A DNA stretch of 64,000 bases, taken from NCBI RefSeq assembly GCF_020991005.1, contig NZ_JAJLLW010000002.1:62001-126000 (forward strand), in the 5' to 3' direction. Of the stretch, positions 23,097 to 31,972 are shown one piece after another (the stretch's first letter is position 1; the number at the start of each line of letters is the position of its first letter). Under the pieces are notes generated by a model. It did not search any database. It was given only the letters and a program-made list of their open reading frames with translations, and was not told the origin of the DNA. This stretch comes from Halomonas sp. CUBES01 (lineage in GTDB: Bacteria > Pseudomonadota > Gammaproteobacteria > Pseudomonadales > Halomonadaceae). A program made the position numbers and the translations under genes.

Positions 23097-25202
23097 ATGA
23101 CGACCCGCCAGGATACCCCCCGCGATACGCTGCGCCTGAACGTTCAGGGCATGGACTGCGGTGGCTGCGAACGCAACGTCGAAACGGCGCTTAACCGCCT
23201 GCCCCAGGTGGAGCAAGTCAGCGCTTCAAGCATGAACGGCACGGTGAGCGTTACCGGTCATGCGCTGGACCACGACACCCTGTCGCAAACGCTGGCAAAG
23301 CTGGGCTACCCCGTGGTGGACGCCTCGCCAGAGGCGTCATCGACGCCACCTTGGTGGCGCACGCCCAAAGGGCAACTGGTAGTGTTTAGCGGGGCGCTGC
23401 TGGCGATCGCAGGGCTGCTGACGATGAGCTTCCCGCTGGTGGGTAGCTGGCCGTTTGTCGTGGCGACGCTGGTGGGCTGGGTGCCGATTGGCCAGGCCGC
23501 CTGGCGCGCGCTGCGCATGGGTAATCCGCTGACCATTGAAATGCTGATGACGATTGCAGCACTTGGCGCCCTGATTATCGGCGCGGCGGCCGAGGCGGCC
23601 GTGGTGGTGTTTCTGTTTGCCGTGGGTGAGTTGCTCGAGGGCGTGGCCGCCGGGCAGGCGCGTCGGCGCATTGCTGCCCTTGCCAATCTGGCCCCGGCCA
23701 TGGCGCGGCTGCTTGAGGGCGACGCCATCCGTGACGTGCCGGCGGACTGGTTAACGCCCGGCCAGCGGGTCCTGGTGCGGCCGGGCGATCGCGTGCCCTG
23801 CGACGGGCGGATCGTCTCGGGGACCTCGCACCTCGATGAGTCGCCTATCAACGGTGAGTCGGTGCCCCGGCAGCGTGCCACCGGCGAGGATATCTGGGCG
23901 GGCACGGTCAATCTCGACGCGGCGTTAGAGGTGGAAGTCACTCGGGGGGCTGCTGACAATACCATTGCCCGGATTATTCACCTGGTCGAAGAAGCACAGG
24001 CCGCCAAAGCCCCAGTGGCGCGCTTTATCGACCGGTTTGCCCGCTGGTACATGCCATTTGTCGTCGGTGTGGCCGTGCTGGTGGCGGTGGTGCCGCCCTG
24101 GCTGACCGACCTGGCCTGGTCCGAGTCGGTCTACCGGGCGCTGGCACTTCTGTTGATTGCCTGCCCGTGCGCGCTGGTCATCTCGACGCCGGCGGCCATT
24201 GCCGCGGGGCTTTCAACCGCCGCGCGGCGTGGTCTTTTGATCAAGGGCGGTGCCGTGCTTGAACAGCTGGGCAAGCTCCAGCGCGTGGCGGTGGATAAAA
24301 CCGGGACCCTGACCGCTGGTGCGCCCAGCGTGACCGATGTTGAAGCATGGACCGAGTCGAGCGAGGACGAGGTGGTCAGGTTGGCCGCCGCGCTGGAGCA
24401 GGACTCGAGCCACCCGGTGGCGCAGGCCATTGTGCAGCATGCAGAGCAGTTGGGGCTGTCGCTGGGCAGGGCATCCGAGGGGCAGGCTCAGGCCGGGCAG
24501 GGTGTCAGCGGTCGGTTCGAGGGCCGGCAGTTAACCCTCACAAGCCCGCGCCATTGGCAGGGGACCGAGACCCAGTCAGCGCGAATTGCCGCGCTTGAAG
24601 CAGAGGGTAAAACGGTGGTTCTGTTGCTGGCTGAAGGAAGCGCGCTTGGCGTGCTGGCGCTGCGCGACGAACCCCGTGAGGATACCCCTGCAGCAATCGA
24701 CGCGCTCAACCGCCTGGGCGTCAGCGTGGTGATGCTCAGCGGCGACAACGCGCGCACGGTGGCCGCCATGGGTAAGCAGTTGGGTATTGAGGCCGAAGGC
24801 GAGCTGATGCCCGAGGACAAGGCCCAGCGGGTGCGGGACTGGCAGGCCCAGGGTCTGGGGCCCGTGGGTAAAGTGGGTGACGGTATCAACGATGCCCCGG
24901 CGCTGGCGGCCGCCGACGTGGGGGTTGCCATGGGCGGCGGTACCGACGTGGCGCTGGAAACCGCCGATGCGGCGCTGCTCAAGAATCGCGTGATGGGCGT
25001 CGCCGAGCTGATCGGGCTATCGCGAGCCACGCTACGCAACGTCAAGACCAATGTGGTGCTGGCGCTGGGCTTCAAGGCGATATTTCTGGTGTCGACGCTT
25101 GCAGGCGTGACCGGGATGTGGGTGGCGGTCATGGCGGATACCGGTGCCACCGTGCTGGTGACTCTCAATGCGATGCGTCTGCTCGGCTACCGGTTCCGTT
25201 AA
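23097..25202 (+). CDS. zntA: Zn/Cd/Pb-exporting P1B-type ATPase (ZntA/CadA-like)
   Basis: This 701-residue inner-membrane pump exports soft divalent metals using ATP. The order of domains is an N-terminal HMA domain with GMDCGGCERNV near residue 18, membrane helices, and an actuator domain with SPINGESVP near residue 250. The metal-site motif IACPCALVIS near residue 355, phosphorylation site DKTGTLTAG near residue 400, and GDGINDAPAL near residue 597 follow. A CPC motif with a single HMA domain fits the Zn/Cd/Pb class, and the MerR regulator of CadR/ZntR type supports this over copper. Expression should rise with metal through the divergent promoter. Confidence 0.93.
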   Translation: MTTRQDTPRDTLRLNVQGMDCGGCERNVETALNRLPQVEQVSASSMNGTVSVTGHALDHDTLSQTLAKLGYPVVDASPEASSTPPWWRTPKGQLVVFSGALLAIAGLLTMSFPLVGSWPFVVATLVGWVPIGQAAWRALRMGNPLTIEMLMTIAALGALIIGAAAEAAVVVFLFAVGELLEGVAAGQARRRIAALANLAPAMARLLEGDAIRDVPADWLTPGQRVLVRPGDRVPCDGRIVSGTSHLDESPINGESVPRQRATGEDIWAGTVNLDAALEVEVTRGAADNTIARIIHLVEEAQAAKAPVARFIDRFARWYMPFVVGVAVLVAVVPPWLTDLAWSESVYRALALLLIACPCALVISTPAAIAAGLSTAARRGLLIKGGAVLEQLGKLQRVAVDKTGTLTAGAPSVTDVEAWTESSEDEVVRLAAALEQDSSHPVAQAIVQHAEQLGLSLGRASEGQAQAGQGVSGRFEGRQLTLTSPRHWQGTETQSARIAALEAEGKTVVLLLAEGSALGVLALRDEPREDTPAAIDALNRLGVSVVMLSGDNARTVAAMGKQLGIEAEGELMPEDKAQRVRDWQAQGLGPVGKVGDGINDAPALAAADVGVAMGGGTDVALETADAALLKNRVMGVAELIGLSRATLRNVKTNVVLALGFKAIFLVSTLAGVTGMWVAVMADTGATVLVTLNAMRLLGYRFR

Positions 25203-25226
25203 TCAAGCGGATCATGGCGTAAAGTA

Positions 25227-25248
25227 CTGGCCGCTCAAGAGCGGCCAG
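25227..25248. terminator. hairpin between convergent zntA and idh genes
   Basis: CTGGCCGCT (25227-25235) and AGCGGCCAG (25240-25248) are perfect complements with a CAAG loop. It lies 25-32 bases from either stop. No clear T-tract follows on either side, so termination may be weak or bidirectional. Confidence 0.5.
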
Positions 25249-25280
25249 GTAGCCAGGTCGTGATCGAGAGGTATGGTGGG

Positions 25281-26294
25281 TTACCGGCCGACGTACTCGA
25301 CCAGCGCCTCTGCGAAGGAATCGGTGTTACCGGTGCCGCCCATGTCCGGGGTGACCATGTCGCTGCGGGTTTCCAGTACGGTACGAATTCCCTGACGGAT
25401 GGCGGTGCCTTTCTCGGGCATGCCAAGGTGGTCGAGCATTTGCGCCGCGGCGAGCAGCAGGGCGCAGGGGTTGGCGATTTTCTTGCCGGCAATGTCCGGC
25501 GCCGAGCCGTGTACCGCTTCAAAAATCGCCGCTTTCTCGCCGATGTTGGCGCCCGGTGCCAGGCCAAGGCCGCCCACCAGGCCCGCACACAGGTCTGACA
25601 GGATATCGCCGAACAGGTTGGTGGTGACCACCACGTCGAACTGGTGCGGGTTCATCACCAACTGCATGCAGGCGTTATCGACGATCATTTCCTGGAATTC
25701 GATTTCCGGATATTCCTCGGCGATTTCCCGGGCGATGTCCAGAAACAGCCCCGAGCTGGTCTTGATGATGTTGGCCTTGTGCACCGCCGTGACCTTCTTG
25801 CGGCCCTGGCTGCGCGCCAGTTCAAAGGCGTAGCGCACGATGCGCTCGGAGCCCTTGCGCGTCACCTTGATGACCGACAGTGCGGTATTGCCATCGTCGG
25901 TATATTCCTGGCCATCGGCGAGGTAGGCCCCTTCGGTGTTTTCGCGCACGGTGATCATGTCGATGTCGTCGTAGCGCGAACGCGTGCCGGGGAAGCTGAT
26001 GGCCGGGCGCACGTTGGCGTAGAGATCAAAATGACGGCGAAGCTGCACGTTGATGGAAGAGAAGCCTTTGCCGATCGGCGTGGTGAGCGGGCCCTTGAGC
26101 GCGATACCGTGCTTTTCGATGGCGTCCAGCGATGCCTGGGGAATCAGCGTGCCGTGTTTTTCCAGCGCGCCAAGACCTGCATCGATAAATTCGTACTCCA
26201 AACCGCAATCCAGGGCGTCCAGCACGCGTAGCGTGGCGTCCATGATTTCGGGGCCGATACCGTCGCCTTTGATCACTGCTATGGAATGGCTCAT
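25281..26294 (-). CDS. NAD-dependent isocitrate dehydrogenase
   Basis: This 337-residue member of the isocitrate/isopropylmalate dehydrogenase family catalyses oxidative decarboxylation of isocitrate to 2-oxoglutarate in the TCA cycle. Motifs are VIKGDGIGPE at the start, TVRENTEGAY near residue 115, HKANIIK near residue 170, and the metal site NLFGDILSDLCAGLVGGLG near residue 227. The coenzyme loop EAVHGSAPDIAGKKIANP contains Asp-Ile-Ala where NADP enzymes have Lys-Tyr, which indicates NAD+. The short monomer length matches the bacterial NAD-IDH type close to the eukaryotic enzyme. A homoisocitrate or tartrate dehydrogenase role is less likely. It stands alone. Confidence 0.87.
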   Translation of the reverse strand: MSHSIAVIKGDGIGPEIMDATLRVLDALDCGLEYEFIDAGLGALEKHGTLIPQASLDAIEKHGIALKGPLTTPIGKGFSSINVQLRRHFDLYANVRPAISFPGTRSRYDDIDMITVRENTEGAYLADGQEYTDDGNTALSVIKVTRKGSERIVRYAFELARSQGRKKVTAVHKANIIKTSSGLFLDIAREIAEEYPEIEFQEMIVDNACMQLVMNPHQFDVVVTTNLFGDILSDLCAGLVGGLGLAPGANIGEKAAIFEAVHGSAPDIAGKKIANPCALLLAAAQMLDHLGMPEKGTAIRQGIRTVLETRSDMVTPDMGGTGNTDSFAEALVEYVGR

Positions 26295-26819
26295 CTACTG
26301 CTCCTCTTCTCTCGGCGGGGGTGCCGCTTCAACGTGGAAAGTTGGGACTCGATCAGTCGATATATGCGCTGTAATGGTACGCCAAAGTGGTGGGCTTGGG
26401 CACCCTGCGGTCGTCGTACATGGCGCCTGCCTGACGGCCGTCAAGGAACGCCAACGGCGATGGGCGGGTGCAGCGTGGTAAAATTACTGTTAGAATCTCG
26501 CGCCTTCTGCTGCCCTTATCGTTAAGAGCAGGCACATCGACGTATTCGTGTAGATGACACAGTGGCCTTTTTTATGACGTTACCGGCATTTGCCACCCAA
26601 GGGCTGATGACTCCACCCTAGGCTTCCCTTCCTATTGCTGTGCATGACGCCTTCACCCGGCTGTCATCGCCTGACGGTATCCTTGCATACCGCCTTTGCT
26701 ATGTCCTGACGTTGCCGTACGTCGATCTCTCAAACATCGTTTGTACTACCCAAGCGCTTCACGTGCCGCTGTCGGGCGTTTTACGCCCCACGCTTGCGGC
26801 CTGTCGTTAACCCTTAACT
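26295..26819. other. long intergenic leader before the SulP gene
   Basis: No credible gene was found in these 525 bases. The left part is the idh upstream region. An extended -10 promoter lies at 26488-26496. The sequence from there to the SulP start forms a leader of about 315 bases with short hairpins: CGGTAT/ATACCG (26675-26692) and GGGCGT/ACGCCC (26774-26788), the second about 30 bases before the start codon. No known riboswitch was recognised. Confidence 0.5.
26488..26496 (+). promoter_or_regulatory. extended -10 promoter for SulP-uspA
   Basis: TG, one base, then TAGAAT matches the extended -10 consensus with five of six positions. No good -35 is present, as is usual for extended -10 promoters. 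It would give a 5' leader of more than 300 bases. Confidence 0.45.
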
Positions 26820-28322
26820 ATGGATCCCCGCATGTACGAAAAATTTAAACAGTCTTGGCTCTCGAACCTCAAGGGCGACACCCTGGCGGGTATCGTGGTG
26901 GCGCTCGCCCTGATTCCCGAGGCCATCGCCTTCTCCATCATTGCGGGGGTCGACCCCAAGGTTGGCCTTTACGCCTCCTTTGCGATCTGTGTGATTATCG
27001 CCTTTACCGGCGGCCGCTCGGGCATGATCTCGGCCGCCACGGGGGCCATGGCGCTGCTGATGATCACCCTGGTCAAGGAGCACGGCCTCGAGTATCTGCT
27101 GGCCGCCACGCTGCTGACCGGCGTATTCCAGATTATTGCCGGCTATCTGAGGCTTGCCGACCTGATGCGCTTTGTCTCGCGCTCGGTGGTCACGGGGTTT
27201 GTCAACGCCCTGGCGATTCTGATTTTCATGGCCCAGCTGCCTGAACTGACCGATGTTACCTGGCACGTTTACGCCATGACGGCGGCGGGTCTGGCAATCA
27301 TCTACGGCTTCCCCTATATGCCGGTGCTGGGTAGGACGATTCCCTCCCCGCTGGTGTGTATCGTCGTGCTGACGGCGGTGTACATGATCACCGGCATGGA
27401 GATTCGCAGCGTGGGCGATATGGGCGAACTCCCCGACAGCCTGCCGATCTTCCTGTGGCCGGACGTGCCGCTGAACCTTGAAACCCTGATGATCATCCTG
27501 CCGTACTCGCTGATGCTGACCGTGGTGGGGCTGCTGGAATCCATGATGACCGCGACGATCATCGATGATTTGACCGATACCAAGAGCGATAAAAATCGCG
27601 AGTGTAAAGGCCAGGGCATTGCCAATATCGGCTCGGGCCTGATCGGCGGCATGGCGGGCTGTGCGATGATCGGCCAGTCGGTGATCAACGTGAAATCCGG
27701 CGGCCGTCGCCGCACGTCAACGTTAATTGCCGGTATTGCGCTCTTGTTTATGGTCGTTTTCCTCGCCGACTGGGTCTCGCAGATTCCCATGGCGGCGCTG
27801 GTCGCGGTCATGATCATGGTGTCGGTGGGTACCTTCAGTTGGGAGTCGATCCGCGACCTCAAGAAACACCCGATGAGCACCAATATCGTGATGGTGGCGA
27901 CCGTGGCGGTGACCGTGGGCACCCACAACCTGGCGATTGGCGTTTTCGTGGGCGTGCTGCTGGCAGCGATGTTCTTCGCCAACAAGGTCGGCAACATCAT
28001 GTACATTGGCTCGAAGGAAGTCACGCCGGGCAGCGAGCGCGAATATCAGGTCGTAGGCCAGGTGTTCTTTGCCTCCTCCGAGCGCTTTATCGAAGCATTT
28101 GATTTCAAGGAAAGCATCGACAAGGTCACCATCAATCTTTCGCGGGCCCACTTCTGGGATATCACCGCCGTGCAAGCGCTGGATCGGGTGGTGATCAAGT
28201 TCCGCCGCGAAGGCACCGAGGTTGAAATGATCGGCCTCAACGAAGCAAGTGCTACCGTGGTGGATCGCTACGCCGTACACGACGACCCCGTGGCGGTGGA
28301 AAAACTCATGGGCGGCCACTAA
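26820..28322 (+). CDS. SulP-family anion permease with STAS domain
   Basis: This 500-residue inner-membrane transporter of the SulP/SLC26 family moves anions such as sulfate, bicarbonate or dicarboxylates. The N-terminal signature [36 protein letters not shown] is near residue 20, followed by about twelve to fourteen hydrophobic helices to residue 390. A C-terminal STAS domain occupies about 405-495 ([21 protein letters not shown]). Start is uncertain: the ATG at 26820 lacks a Shine-Dalgarno, and the ATG at 26832 is a fair alternative. The UspA gene follows after 18 bases, so the pair is one operon. Substrate cannot be told. Confidence 0.9.
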   Translation: MDPRMYEKFKQSWLSNLKGDTLAGIVVALALIPEAIAFSIIAGVDPKVGLYASFAICVIIAFTGGRSGMISAATGAMALLMITLVKEHGLEYLLAATLLTGVFQIIAGYLRLADLMRFVSRSVVTGFVNALAILIFMAQLPELTDVTWHVYAMTAAGLAIIYGFPYMPVLGRTIPSPLVCIVVLTAVYMITGMEIRSVGDMGELPDSLPIFLWPDVPLNLETLMIILPYSLMLTVVGLLESMMTATIIDDLTDTKSDKNRECKGQGIANIGSGLIGGMAGCAMIGQSVINVKSGGRRRTSTLIAGIALLFMVVFLADWVSQIPMAALVAVMIMVSVGTFSWESIRDLKKHPMSTNIVMVATVAVTVGTHNLAIGVFVGVLLAAMFFANKVGNIMYIGSKEVTPGSEREYQVVGQVFFASSERFIEAFDFKESIDKVTINLSRAHFWDITAVQALDRVVIKFRREGTEVEMIGLNEASATVVDRYAVHDDPVAVEKLMGGH

Positions 28323-28340
28323 CGAGGCAAGGAGTGCACA

Positions 28341-29219
28341 ATGTCTGATCAATTCACGATGTCCGGTCAAGTACTAGCCGCGATCGACGGCTCGTCGTTT
28401 TCCGAAAGCGTCTGCGATTACGCTGCCTGGGCTAGCCAGGCGCTGAACGCGCCGCTGGTGTTCGTCCACGTGGTGGATAACCATCCGCAAACCAGCGAGG
28501 ACGCTAACCTGTCGGGGAGCCTGCGCCTCGGTGCGCGGGAAAAGCTCATGGAAGAGCTTTCCGACCTTGACGAGCAGCGGGCCAGGGTCAACCGCGAGCA
28601 GGGCAAACTGATGCTCGAGGCGGCCAAGGCGCGTGCCGTTGAAGACGGCATCGCTGACCCGGCCACCCGCCAGCGTAACGGCACCCTGGTGGAAACCCTG
28701 GTGGAGCTTGAAAACGACGTGCGTCTGCTGGTCGTGGGCAAGCGCGGTGAAACCGCCGACCAGGCCAGCGGCCACCTGGGTTCAAACCTTGAGCGCGTGG
28801 TGCGCGAAATGCACCGGCCGATTCTGATGGTGCCACGAGGTGGCTTCAAAGCCCCGGCAAAGGCCATGATGGCGTTCGATGGCAGCAAGACGGCGCGCAA
28901 GGGCATTGAAATGCTCGCCAAGAGCCCGCTGTTCAGCGGTATTGCCTGCCATGTGGTCATCGTCGGCGCCGATACCGGCGAGAACAGCTCGCAGCTCGAG
29001 TGGGCGCTTTCCACCCTGCGCGAGGCCGGCCACGAGGCCGAAGGGGCTATTCGCGCCGGTGAAGTGGAAGCCACGCTGCATGCGTATGCAGAAGATAACG
29101 ACATCGACATGATGGTGATGGGCGCCTACGGCCATTCGCGCATTCGCCATCTGCTGGTAGGCAGTACCACCACCGACATGCTGCGCAAGAGCACGATTCC
29201 CGTGCTCATATTGCGCTAA
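28341..29219 (+). CDS. tandem-domain universal stress protein (UspA family)
   Basis: This 292-residue cytoplasmic protein has two Usp domains (about 8-160 and 165-292). The second has a full ATP-binding pattern G-x2-G-x9-GS in GAYGHSRIRHLLVGST near residue 265. The first has GKRG then GHLGSN with ten residues between, one more than usual. It follows the SulP gene by 18 bases with a Shine-Dalgarno at CAAGGAG, so the two should be co-translated from one mRNA. A paralogue of the same layout lies at 32507-33361, sharing blocks such as FDGSKTARKGIEMLAKSP. Coupling of Usp domains to SulP transporters suggests regulation of transport by stress or ATP, which is inference. Confidence 0.92.
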   Translation: MSDQFTMSGQVLAAIDGSSFSESVCDYAAWASQALNAPLVFVHVVDNHPQTSEDANLSGSLRLGAREKLMEELSDLDEQRARVNREQGKLMLEAAKARAVEDGIADPATRQRNGTLVETLVELENDVRLLVVGKRGETADQASGHLGSNLERVVREMHRPILMVPRGGFKAPAKAMMAFDGSKTARKGIEMLAKSPLFSGIACHVVIVGADTGENSSQLEWALSTLREAGHEAEGAIRAGEVEATLHAYAEDNDIDMMVMGAYGHSRIRHLLVGSTTTDMLRKSTIPVLILR

Positions 29220-29228
29220 GCGCAGCTC

Positions 29229-29264
29229 AAGCCGGCCTTCTTCGCGAGTGGCTGGCTTTTTTTT
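29229..29264 (+). terminator. intrinsic terminator after SulP-uspA
   Basis: AAGCCGGCC (29229-29237) pairs with GGCTGGCTT (29250-29258) with one G-U pair, followed by eight T residues (29257-29264). Confidence 0.85.
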
Positions 29265-29290
29265 GCCTTGATATAAATAGGGCGGTCGAT

Positions 29291-29320
29291 TTCACCAAAC
29301 GGCGACGTTGATTCTATGCT
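29291..29320 (+). promoter_or_regulatory. possible promoter for cfa
   Basis: TTCACC (29291-29296) and TATGCT (29315-29320) are 18 bases apart. The context CTATGCTTAG resembles the C-TATACT form of sigmaS -10 elements, and cfa is a known sigmaS target in E. coli. The match is moderate. Confidence 0.35.
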
Positions 29321-29370
29321 TAGTGGAAAGGTGTTACCTATTCACTCACTAGCATAGGCGGGGTGTTACC

Positions 29371-30531
29371 TTGAATTTATCAACCCTCGACAGGCAACGA
29401 GCCGTCTTTGACGAACGCTCATCATCCCATCGCTTCGTCGCTGATTTATTGAAACAGGCGGATATTGTGATCAACGGCCACCGGCCATGGGATATTCAAC
29501 TGAAAGCGCCAGGCGTTATCGATAGCGCCCTTTCGCGAGGCAATCTGGGGCTTGGCGAAAGTTACATGAATGGCGACTGGGACGCCAAGTCGCTGGATCA
29601 GTTCTTTTATCGCCTGATGCGCGCCCAGCTCCACCAGCGGATCCGGCCGACGCAGCTTGTCTATCATTCGCTACGCGCCCGGCTGCTCAACCGCCAAAGC
29701 GCCAAGCGCGCCTGGGAAGTGGGCGAAAAACACTATGATCTGGGCAATGAGTTCTACGCTGCCATGCTCGACAAGCGTATGACCTATACCTGCGGGTACT
29801 GGAAAGACGTTGACAGTCTGGACGACGCCCAAGAAGCCAAGCTCGATCTCATCTGCCGTAAACTGGGCTTGCAGCCCGGTATGCGAGTGCTGGATATCGG
29901 CTGCGGTTGGGGCAGTTTCATGGCCTACGCCGCCGAGCATTATGGCGTCGAATGCGTTGGCCTGACCATCTCCAGAGAACAGGCAGAGTTTGGCCAGCGG
30001 CTGATGAGAAGCGGGCTGCCCGTCGAGTTTCGCCTGCGGGACTATCGCGACGAAACCGAGCAGTTTGATCGCATCGTCAGCATCGGCATGTTCGAGCACG
30101 TCGGGCATAAAAACTATCGCCAGTACATGGAGGTGGCAAGCCGCTGTCTGAAAGACGACGGGCTGTTTCTGCTCCACACCATCGGCAAGAACCTTTCCGC
30201 CACGGCTTCTGACCCATGGATTGACAAGTACATTTTCCCCAACGGCGAATTGCCGACCCTCGGCCAGGTCATCGAGGCTTCCGAGTCGCTCTTCGTGGTG
30301 GAAGATGTGCACAACTTTGGGGCCGATTACGACAAGACCCTGATGGCCTGGCATGCCAACTTCGACGCCAACTGGCCAAACTTCCGCGACCGCTTCGATG
30401 ATACCTTTTACCGCATGTGGCGTTACTATCTGCTCAGCTGTGCCGGTGCCTTCCGCGCCCGGGAAATTCAGCTCTGGCAGTTCGTGCTGAGCAAGAAAGG
30501 CGTGGTAGATGGCTATGAACGCGTGAGCTGA
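29371..30531 (+). CDS. cfa: cyclopropane-fatty-acyl-phospholipid synthase
   Basis: Cfa adds a methylene group from S-adenosylmethionine to unsaturated acyl chains of membrane phospholipids, which stabilises membranes under salt, acid and stationary-phase stress. The 386 residues have an N-terminal lipid-binding part (about 1-110). The methyltransferase domain follows, with KHYDLGNEFY near residue 120, the SAM motif VLDIGCGWGSFM near residue 173, and catalytic-region segments FEHVGHKNY and YIFPNGELP. The length matches the E. coli enzyme. The start is a TTG at 29371, giving MNLSTLDRQ; no better ATG is available upstream. It appears to have its own promoter and could be under RpoS, which is encoded in this window. 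Confidence 0.94.
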   Translation: MNLSTLDRQRAVFDERSSSHRFVADLLKQADIVINGHRPWDIQLKAPGVIDSALSRGNLGLGESYMNGDWDAKSLDQFFYRLMRAQLHQRIRPTQLVYHSLRARLLNRQSAKRAWEVGEKHYDLGNEFYAAMLDKRMTYTCGYWKDVDSLDDAQEAKLDLICRKLGLQPGMRVLDIGCGWGSFMAYAAEHYGVECVGLTISREQAEFGQRLMRSGLPVEFRLRDYRDETEQFDRIVSIGMFEHVGHKNYRQYMEVASRCLKDDGLFLLHTIGKNLSATASDPWIDKYIFPNGELPTLGQVIEASESLFVVEDVHNFGADYDKTLMAWHANFDANWPNFRDRFDDTFYRMWRYYLLSCAGAFRAREIQLWQFVLSKKGVVDGYERVS

Positions 30532-30599
30532 GCCATCACCCGTTTCCGCCGTGTTAGCTTAGGCACTAACTTTTTTATCTAGCACGAGCGGATGGCGGC

Positions 30600-31559
30600 A
30601 TGCGAGAAACGCTGGAGAAGTATCAGGTTGGCTGCTATCTGGTGGCTATTGTGGCCGGCATCGGCACGGGGGCGCGTTGGGAAGCGTTACACGCCTGGGA
30701 GACAGCACTCTGGCCGTTACTCGGCGCCCTGCTGTATGCGACCTTCACCCAGGTGCCGTTGTTGCCTATCTGTAAGGCGCTCAACGACCGGCGATTCATC
30801 GCCGCACTGATCGCAGGCAACTTCGTGGTGATGCCGCTGGTCGTGTGGGGACTGGTCACGCTGTTTGCGCTGGAAACCAGCCTGATGCTCGGCGTCCTGC
30901 TGGTGTTGCTGGTGCCCTGCACCGACTGGTTTATCAGCTTTACGCACCTGGGGCAGGGCGATAGCGCCCGGGCGATTGCCGCCACGCCGGTCTTGCTGTT
31001 GCTGCAGATCCTGCTGCTGCCGCTGTATGTCACGCTGATAATGGGCGAACAGCTGGTCGCGTCCCAGCTGTTCAGCGAATTATTGCCCGCCTTTGCCGGG
31101 CTCATTGTGACCCCGCTGTTGCTTGCCTGGCTGACGGAAAAAGGCGCTGAGCGTTACGCGGTGCTAAAGAAAGGCGTCAGCGTCATGGGCTGGTTGCCCG
31201 TGCCGCTGTTGACGGCGGTGGTATTCCTGATTGCCGCCTCGCAGGTACACGTCATCATGGAAGCGCGCGAAACCCTGTGGCGGGTAGCGGCGATCTTTGT
31301 CCTTTACCTGCTTGTTGCCGCCGTGGTCGCCAGGGTGCTTTACCGACTGGCCAAGCTACCCGTGGCCGCCGGCCGGACACTGGCCTTCAGCCTGGGCACC
31401 CGTAACTCTTTTGTGGTGCTACCGCTGGCAATGGCGCTGCCGGATATCTGGGCCGCGGCAGTGGTGGTCATTGTCATGCAGTCGCTCATCGAGCTACTGG
31501 GCATGGTGGTTTACCTGACCTGGGTGCCGCGGCTGATCAAGTCGCCGCCGACCCGGTAA
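30600..31559 (+). CDS. ACR3/bile-acid-sodium-symporter-like transporter
   Basis: This 319-residue inner-membrane protein has about ten hydrophobic helices and belongs to the BASS/ACR3 superfamily, whose members include the arsenite exporter Acr3. The segment VPCTDWFISFTHLGQGD near residue 103 corresponds to the Cys-containing helix-loop of Acr3 relatives, and LAFSLGTRNSFVVLPLAMALP near residue 260 matches the second conserved core. No arsR, arsC or other ars gene is nearby, so an arsenite role is not supported by context. The substrate may be another anion or organic acid. The start ATG at 30600 has weak upstream signals. Confidence 0.78.
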   Translation: MRETLEKYQVGCYLVAIVAGIGTGARWEALHAWETALWPLLGALLYATFTQVPLLPICKALNDRRFIAALIAGNFVVMPLVVWGLVTLFALETSLMLGVLLVLLVPCTDWFISFTHLGQGDSARAIAATPVLLLLQILLLPLYVTLIMGEQLVASQLFSELLPAFAGLIVTPLLLAWLTEKGAERYAVLKKGVSVMGWLPVPLLTAVVFLIAASQVHVIMEARETLWRVAAIFVLYLLVAAVVARVLYRLAKLPVAAGRTLAFSLGTRNSFVVLPLAMALPDIWAAAVVVIVMQSLIELLGMVVYLTWVPRLIKSPPTR

Positions 31560-31588
31560 CCGTGGAGCGTGGCGCACAGGCGACAGGC

Positions 31589-31972
31589 TTAACGCCCGAT
31601 GGCACAGCGCTGACCCAGCCATACCGCCGCAAGCCACAGCGGCAGGCTGCCGAGGGTATATACCAAGGCCAACGCCAGGTCGCTCTGCGCAAGCAGAGCG
31701 ACTTCCAGGCTGAACAGGGAGAAGGTGGTGAAGCCACCGCAAACCCCGGCGATCAGAAACGGCTGCCAGCCTGCCAGGCGCGCTTCCGGGGCCTTGGCAA
31801 TTTGCGCCGCCAGCCAGCCGATCAGCCAGCAACCCGCCACGTTGACCAGCAAAGTGCCCCAGGGAAAGTCGCTGGCGAAGGCGTCGATCATCATTAACGA
31901 GATCACATAGCGCAGCGCGCTGCCGAGCCCACTGCCGATGCCTATCGCGGCGTAGGTGGTTAAGGTTTTCAC
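31589..31972 (-). CDS. crcB: fluoride channel CrcB/Fluc, second subunit
   Basis: This 127-residue four-helix membrane protein is a Fluc fluoride channel. It has IGIGSGLGSALRYVIS at the N-terminus, FPWGTLLVNVAGCWLIGWL near residue 37, and the pore motif GVCGGFTTFSLFS near residue 76. Fluc channels export toxic fluoride as dual-topology homodimers or as heterodimers of paired genes. The GTG at 31972 is chosen because it overlaps the previous crcB stop by four bases (GTGA), a sign of translational coupling; the frame extends further but without a Shine-Dalgarno. Together with the upstream copy it probably forms a heterodimer. Confidence 0.9.
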   Translation of the reverse strand: MKTLTTYAAIGIGSGLGSALRYVISLMMIDAFASDFPWGTLLVNVAGCWLIGWLAAQIAKAPEARLAGWQPFLIAGVCGGFTTFSLFSLEVALLAQSDLALALVYTLGSLPLWLAAVWLGQRCAIGR

